From Thermoleophilaceae bacterium (lineage in GTDB: Bacteria; Actinomycetota; Thermoleophilia; Solirubrobacterales; Thermoleophilaceae), in NCBI GenBank assembly GCA_013812065.1, contig JACCUC010000331.1, positions 1 through 7,320 of the forward strand: DNA of 7,320 nucleotides, in the 5' to 3' direction. A model generated the notes under the pieces. The model searched no databases. It had not been told where the DNA came from and worked only from the letters and a program-made list of their open reading frames with translations. Made by a program: the position numbers and the translations under genes. Below, one piece after another: positions 5,645 to 7,320 of this stretch. Each line of letters begins with the position of its first letter. The first letter of the stretch is position 1.

Positions 5645-6181
5645 CTAGGAGGCTCCGGCCGCGCCGACGGCGCCGACCGCACCCTCGATGTCACCAAAGC
5701 CGTTCGAGGACACCTCGTACTCCGGCGGCTCGACGTGGCGATCGGCGTTGAGGTGCGCCTCGAGCAATCCGAGCGCGACCCCGAACAGGGCATGCCGCCA
5801 CACCGCCTGCGTGTGAGCTTGGCGATTGCCCGAGAGGACCGGGAGCTCGTCGCGAGCGGGGTGCAGGCGGTCGACGAGCGTCACGAGCGGCCACAGGCCG
5901 AAGTGCTCGACCATCCCGGCGAGCACGCCCCGCGCAACGGGTGGGCCGGGGAGGAACGGCCGCAACTGGGCGTACACCGCGCCGAACAGCGCTCCATTGG
6001 CGACGTGCAGGGCGGCGCCCACGAGCGGCCAGCCCGGACCCCGCGTGACGACCTTCCCGAGTAGTTCCACGTCGTCGTAGGCCGACCCGCCGACGCGCTT
6101 GTCGAGTGGCTGCTGGGCGGCCCAGGCCCCGGCTGCGAGGCCACCCGCCAGGGCGCCGTTGAGGCTGCGGCGGAGGTCCAT
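5645..6181 (-). CDS. Small membrane protein of unknown function
   Basis: I cannot assign a function to this 178-residue protein. Four hydrophobic segments are visible at about residues 8-22, 50-72, 85-103 and 128-143, consistent with a four-helix inner-membrane protein. Conserved-looking features include YDDVELLGKVVTRG (35-48) after the first helix, VEHFGLWPLVTLVDRLHP (91-108) at the third, and WRHALFGVALGLLEAHL (128-144) at the fourth; the buried Glu/His pair at 92-93 is unusual. The C-terminal 30 residues are acidic, then Gly/Ala-rich. The overall layout recalls uncharacterised four-helix proteins found in Solirubrobacter-like genomes, from memory only. ATG 6181 has no clear Shine-Dalgarno. 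It is divergent from the acyltransferase fusion gene, with a 140-nt gap, and tRNA-Thr lies 48 nt downstream on the same strand. Confidence 0.75.
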   Translation of the reverse strand: MDLRRSLNGALAGGLAAGAWAAQQPLDKRVGGSAYDDVELLGKVVTRGPGWPLVGAALHVANGALFGAVYAQLRPFLPGPPVARGVLAGMVEHFGLWPLVTLVDRLHPARDELPVLSGNRQAHTQAVWRHALFGVALGLLEAHLNADRHVEPPEYEVSSNGFGDIEGAVGAVGAAGAS

Positions 6182-6265
6182 GGGCAGCAGCCTACCGCGC
6201 GGGGCGCCGACCCGGGCATGTCGGGGCTGCGCCGGTGGGTTCGGGGTCCGATCGCGGCGTAACCG

Positions 6266-6280
6266 CCCCCGGCGAGGGGG
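6266..6280. other. GC hairpin in the divergent intergenic gap
   Basis: CCCCC (6266-6270) and GGGGG (6276-6280) flank the pentaloop GGCGA, followed by the palindrome GGTACC (6280-6285). It lies 42 nt before the acyltransferase start, in the 140-nt gap (6182-6321) that must hold promoters for two divergent genes. I find no good -35/-10 pair there. It may be a leader structure or chance in GC-rich DNA. Confidence 0.25.
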
Positions 6281-6306
6281 GTACCAACCTGCGAAGCCAG
6301 GTCTCT

Positions 6307-6313
6307 AGGGAGG
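6307..6313 (+). promoter_or_regulatory. Strong Shine-Dalgarno of the acyltransferase fusion gene
   Basis: AGGGAGG is complementary to the 16S rRNA 3' end and is spaced 8 nt from GTG 6322. It is the best ribosome-binding site in the window and decides the start in favour of GTG 6322 over ATG 6358. Confidence 0.7.
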
Positions 6314-6321
6314 CGCCCGCT

Positions 6322-7320
6322 GTGACCGGTCGCGCCTGGCCGCCGATCTCACCTCCGATGCCCCGTCGCCCCCACACGATCCCGAGCGCGCCCGTCCGCG
6401 AGCACTCGCGGAGGACCACCTCCCCGCCCACGCGCGATCCCGAGCGCCGCCACGAGCGCATCCGCAGCCGCGGCGTCAACCGCCCGCTCCTCCTGCTCGC
6501 CCACCTGGTCCTGCGGCCGCTCATCCTGCTCCTGTTCCGGCTCGGGCGCACGGGGCGCGAGCACATCCCCGCGCGTGGAGCGGTTCTCCTCGCCGCCAAC
6601 CATCGCTCCTTCCTCGATCCGTGGCTCATCGCCTGCTGCGCGCGTCGCCCGGTCTACTTCATGGCCAAGCACGAGCTCTTCGACCGGCGCGTGGTGGGCT
6701 GGATCCTCAACGCCCTCGGTGCTTTCCCCGTCTGCCGGGACGAGTCGGACGAAACCGCCATGGAGACCGCCCGGTTACTGCTCGAGCGCGGTGAGGCGGT
6801 CGTCGTCTTCCCGGAGGGGACGCGCATCCGCCGGGGCTCCCTGCGGCGCCCCCGCCGCGGCGTCGGGCGGCTCGCGCTCGAGACGGGCGCGCCCGTCGTC
6901 CCGATCGCCGTGCTCGGCTCCGATCGCGCGCGGCGCGGATGGTTGATCCGCCCCGTGAAGATCCGCGTCCGCTGTGGACGCCCGCTCACCTTCCCCCAAG
7001 TCGAGCGGCCCTCGTCGCGGCTCGCCGCCGAGCTCAGCGAGCGCATCTGGCCTTGCGTCGAGCTGCAGTGGGAGTGGCTCGGCGGCCTGCCGCCGCTGCG
7101 CAAGGCCGCGGTGATCGGCGCCGGGAGCTGGGGCACCGCGATGGCCGTCCTCTTGGCGCGCGGCGGGCTCGACGTCCAGCTCGGCTGCCGTACCCGTGAT
7201 CGCGCCAAGGAGCTGGCCGAGCGGCGCGAGAACGAGCGCTATCTGCCGGGTGTCGCGCTCCCCGAGCGCGTGTCCGTAAAGCGCACGGCCGACATCGAGC
7301 TCGCGGGGACCGACCTGATC
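6322..7320 (+). CDS. PlsC acyltransferase fused to NAD(P)H glycerol-3-phosphate dehydrogenase (GpsA), 3' partial
   Basis: An uninterrupted frame of 333 codons runs off the window. After a Pro/Arg-rich N-terminus (about 1-55) and a hydrophobic helix (about 58-75), the acyltransferase domain shows motif I NHRSFLD (93-99), with catalytic H94 and D99, and motif III FPEGTR (163-168). This is a 1-acyl-sn-glycerol-3-phosphate acyltransferase of the PlsC type, making phosphatidic acid at the membrane. The frame continues through QWEWLGGLPPLRKA into the GpsA Rossmann fold: AVIGAGSWGTAMAVLLARGG with GxGxWG at 266-271, then ENERYLPGVALPE, typical of GpsA. GpsA makes glycerol-3-phosphate from dihydroxyacetone phosphate. 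A separate gpsA start is unlikely, since the only internal candidate, GTG 7111, would cut into the first beta strand. The two activities are neighbouring genes in many actinobacteria. The C-terminal catalytic part of GpsA lies outside the window. GTG 6322 is chosen by its Shine-Dalgarno. Confidence 0.9.
   Translation, partial: MTGRAWPPISPPMPRRPHTIPSAPVREHSRRTTSPPTRDPERRHERIRSRGVNRPLLLLAHLVLRPLILLLFRLGRTGREHIPARGAVLLAANHRSFLDPWLIACCARRPVYFMAKHELFDRRVVGWILNALGAFPVCRDESDETAMETARLLLERGEAVVVFPEGTRIRRGSLRRPRRGVGRLALETGAPVVPIAVLGSDRARRGWLIRPVKIRVRCGRPLTFPQVERPSSRLAAELSERIWPCVELQWEWLGGLPPLRKAAVIGAGSWGTAMAVLLARGGLDVQLGCRTRDRAKELAERRENERYLPGVALPERVSVKRTADIELAGTDLI

Overview
The window is very GC-rich and densely coding. 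It looks like ordinary chromosome of a deep-branching actinobacterium, most likely class Thermoleophilia (Solirubrobacterales/Gaiellales type). The pointers are a SpoU methyltransferase followed by a Bacillus SigH-type sigma factor, a YkuD protein with an SH3-like front part, and an acyltransferase reading in frame into glycerol-3-phosphate dehydrogenase. This placement is inferred from memory of such genomes, not from a search. I see no CRISPR array, insertion sequence, integrase or phage gene.

Layout. 1-288 is the C-terminal end of a 23S rRNA 2'-O-methyltransferase (rlmB-like). 444-1115 is a complete SigH-family sigma factor, with its own promoter candidate (a perfect TTGACA that includes the rlmB stop codon) and a leader of about 120 nt with hairpins. 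1256-2203 is an L,D-transpeptidase (YkuD) gene whose coding signal passes through three frame segments, so it carries two apparent frameshifts; a GC-rich hairpin closes it. 2333-4320 is a two-gene manganese homeostasis operon: an MntR/DtxR-type regulator with Mn-type ligands, overlapping an NRAMP transporter (mntH), with a TTAGG-N3-CCTAA operator in front. 4408-5457 holds a flavin reductase-like protein and a small nitroreductase, followed by hairpins. On the minus strand are tRNA-Thr(UGU) at 5524-5596 and a small membrane protein of unknown function at 5645-6181. From 6322 to the window end is a PlsC acyltransferase fused to the N-terminal part of GpsA, running off the edge.

How the parts fit. 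The regulator and transporter form a self-contained Mn(II)-responsive unit. The two flavoenzymes are probably co-transcribed and may share reduced flavin chemistry. The PlsC-GpsA fusion would join formation of the glycerol-3-phosphate backbone to a later acylation step of phospholipid synthesis. The rlmB-sigH adjacency recalls the Firmicute order rlmB-yacP-sigH-rpmG-secE-nusG, but here yacP is absent between them and the genes after sigH differ.

I did not find a clearly new multi-gene system. The most interesting signals are the in-frame PlsC-GpsA fusion, the structured sigH leader with a perfect palindrome between the Shine-Dalgarno and the start codon, the twice-shifted L,D-transpeptidase with a changed SHGC motif, and the regulator-operator-transporter unit.
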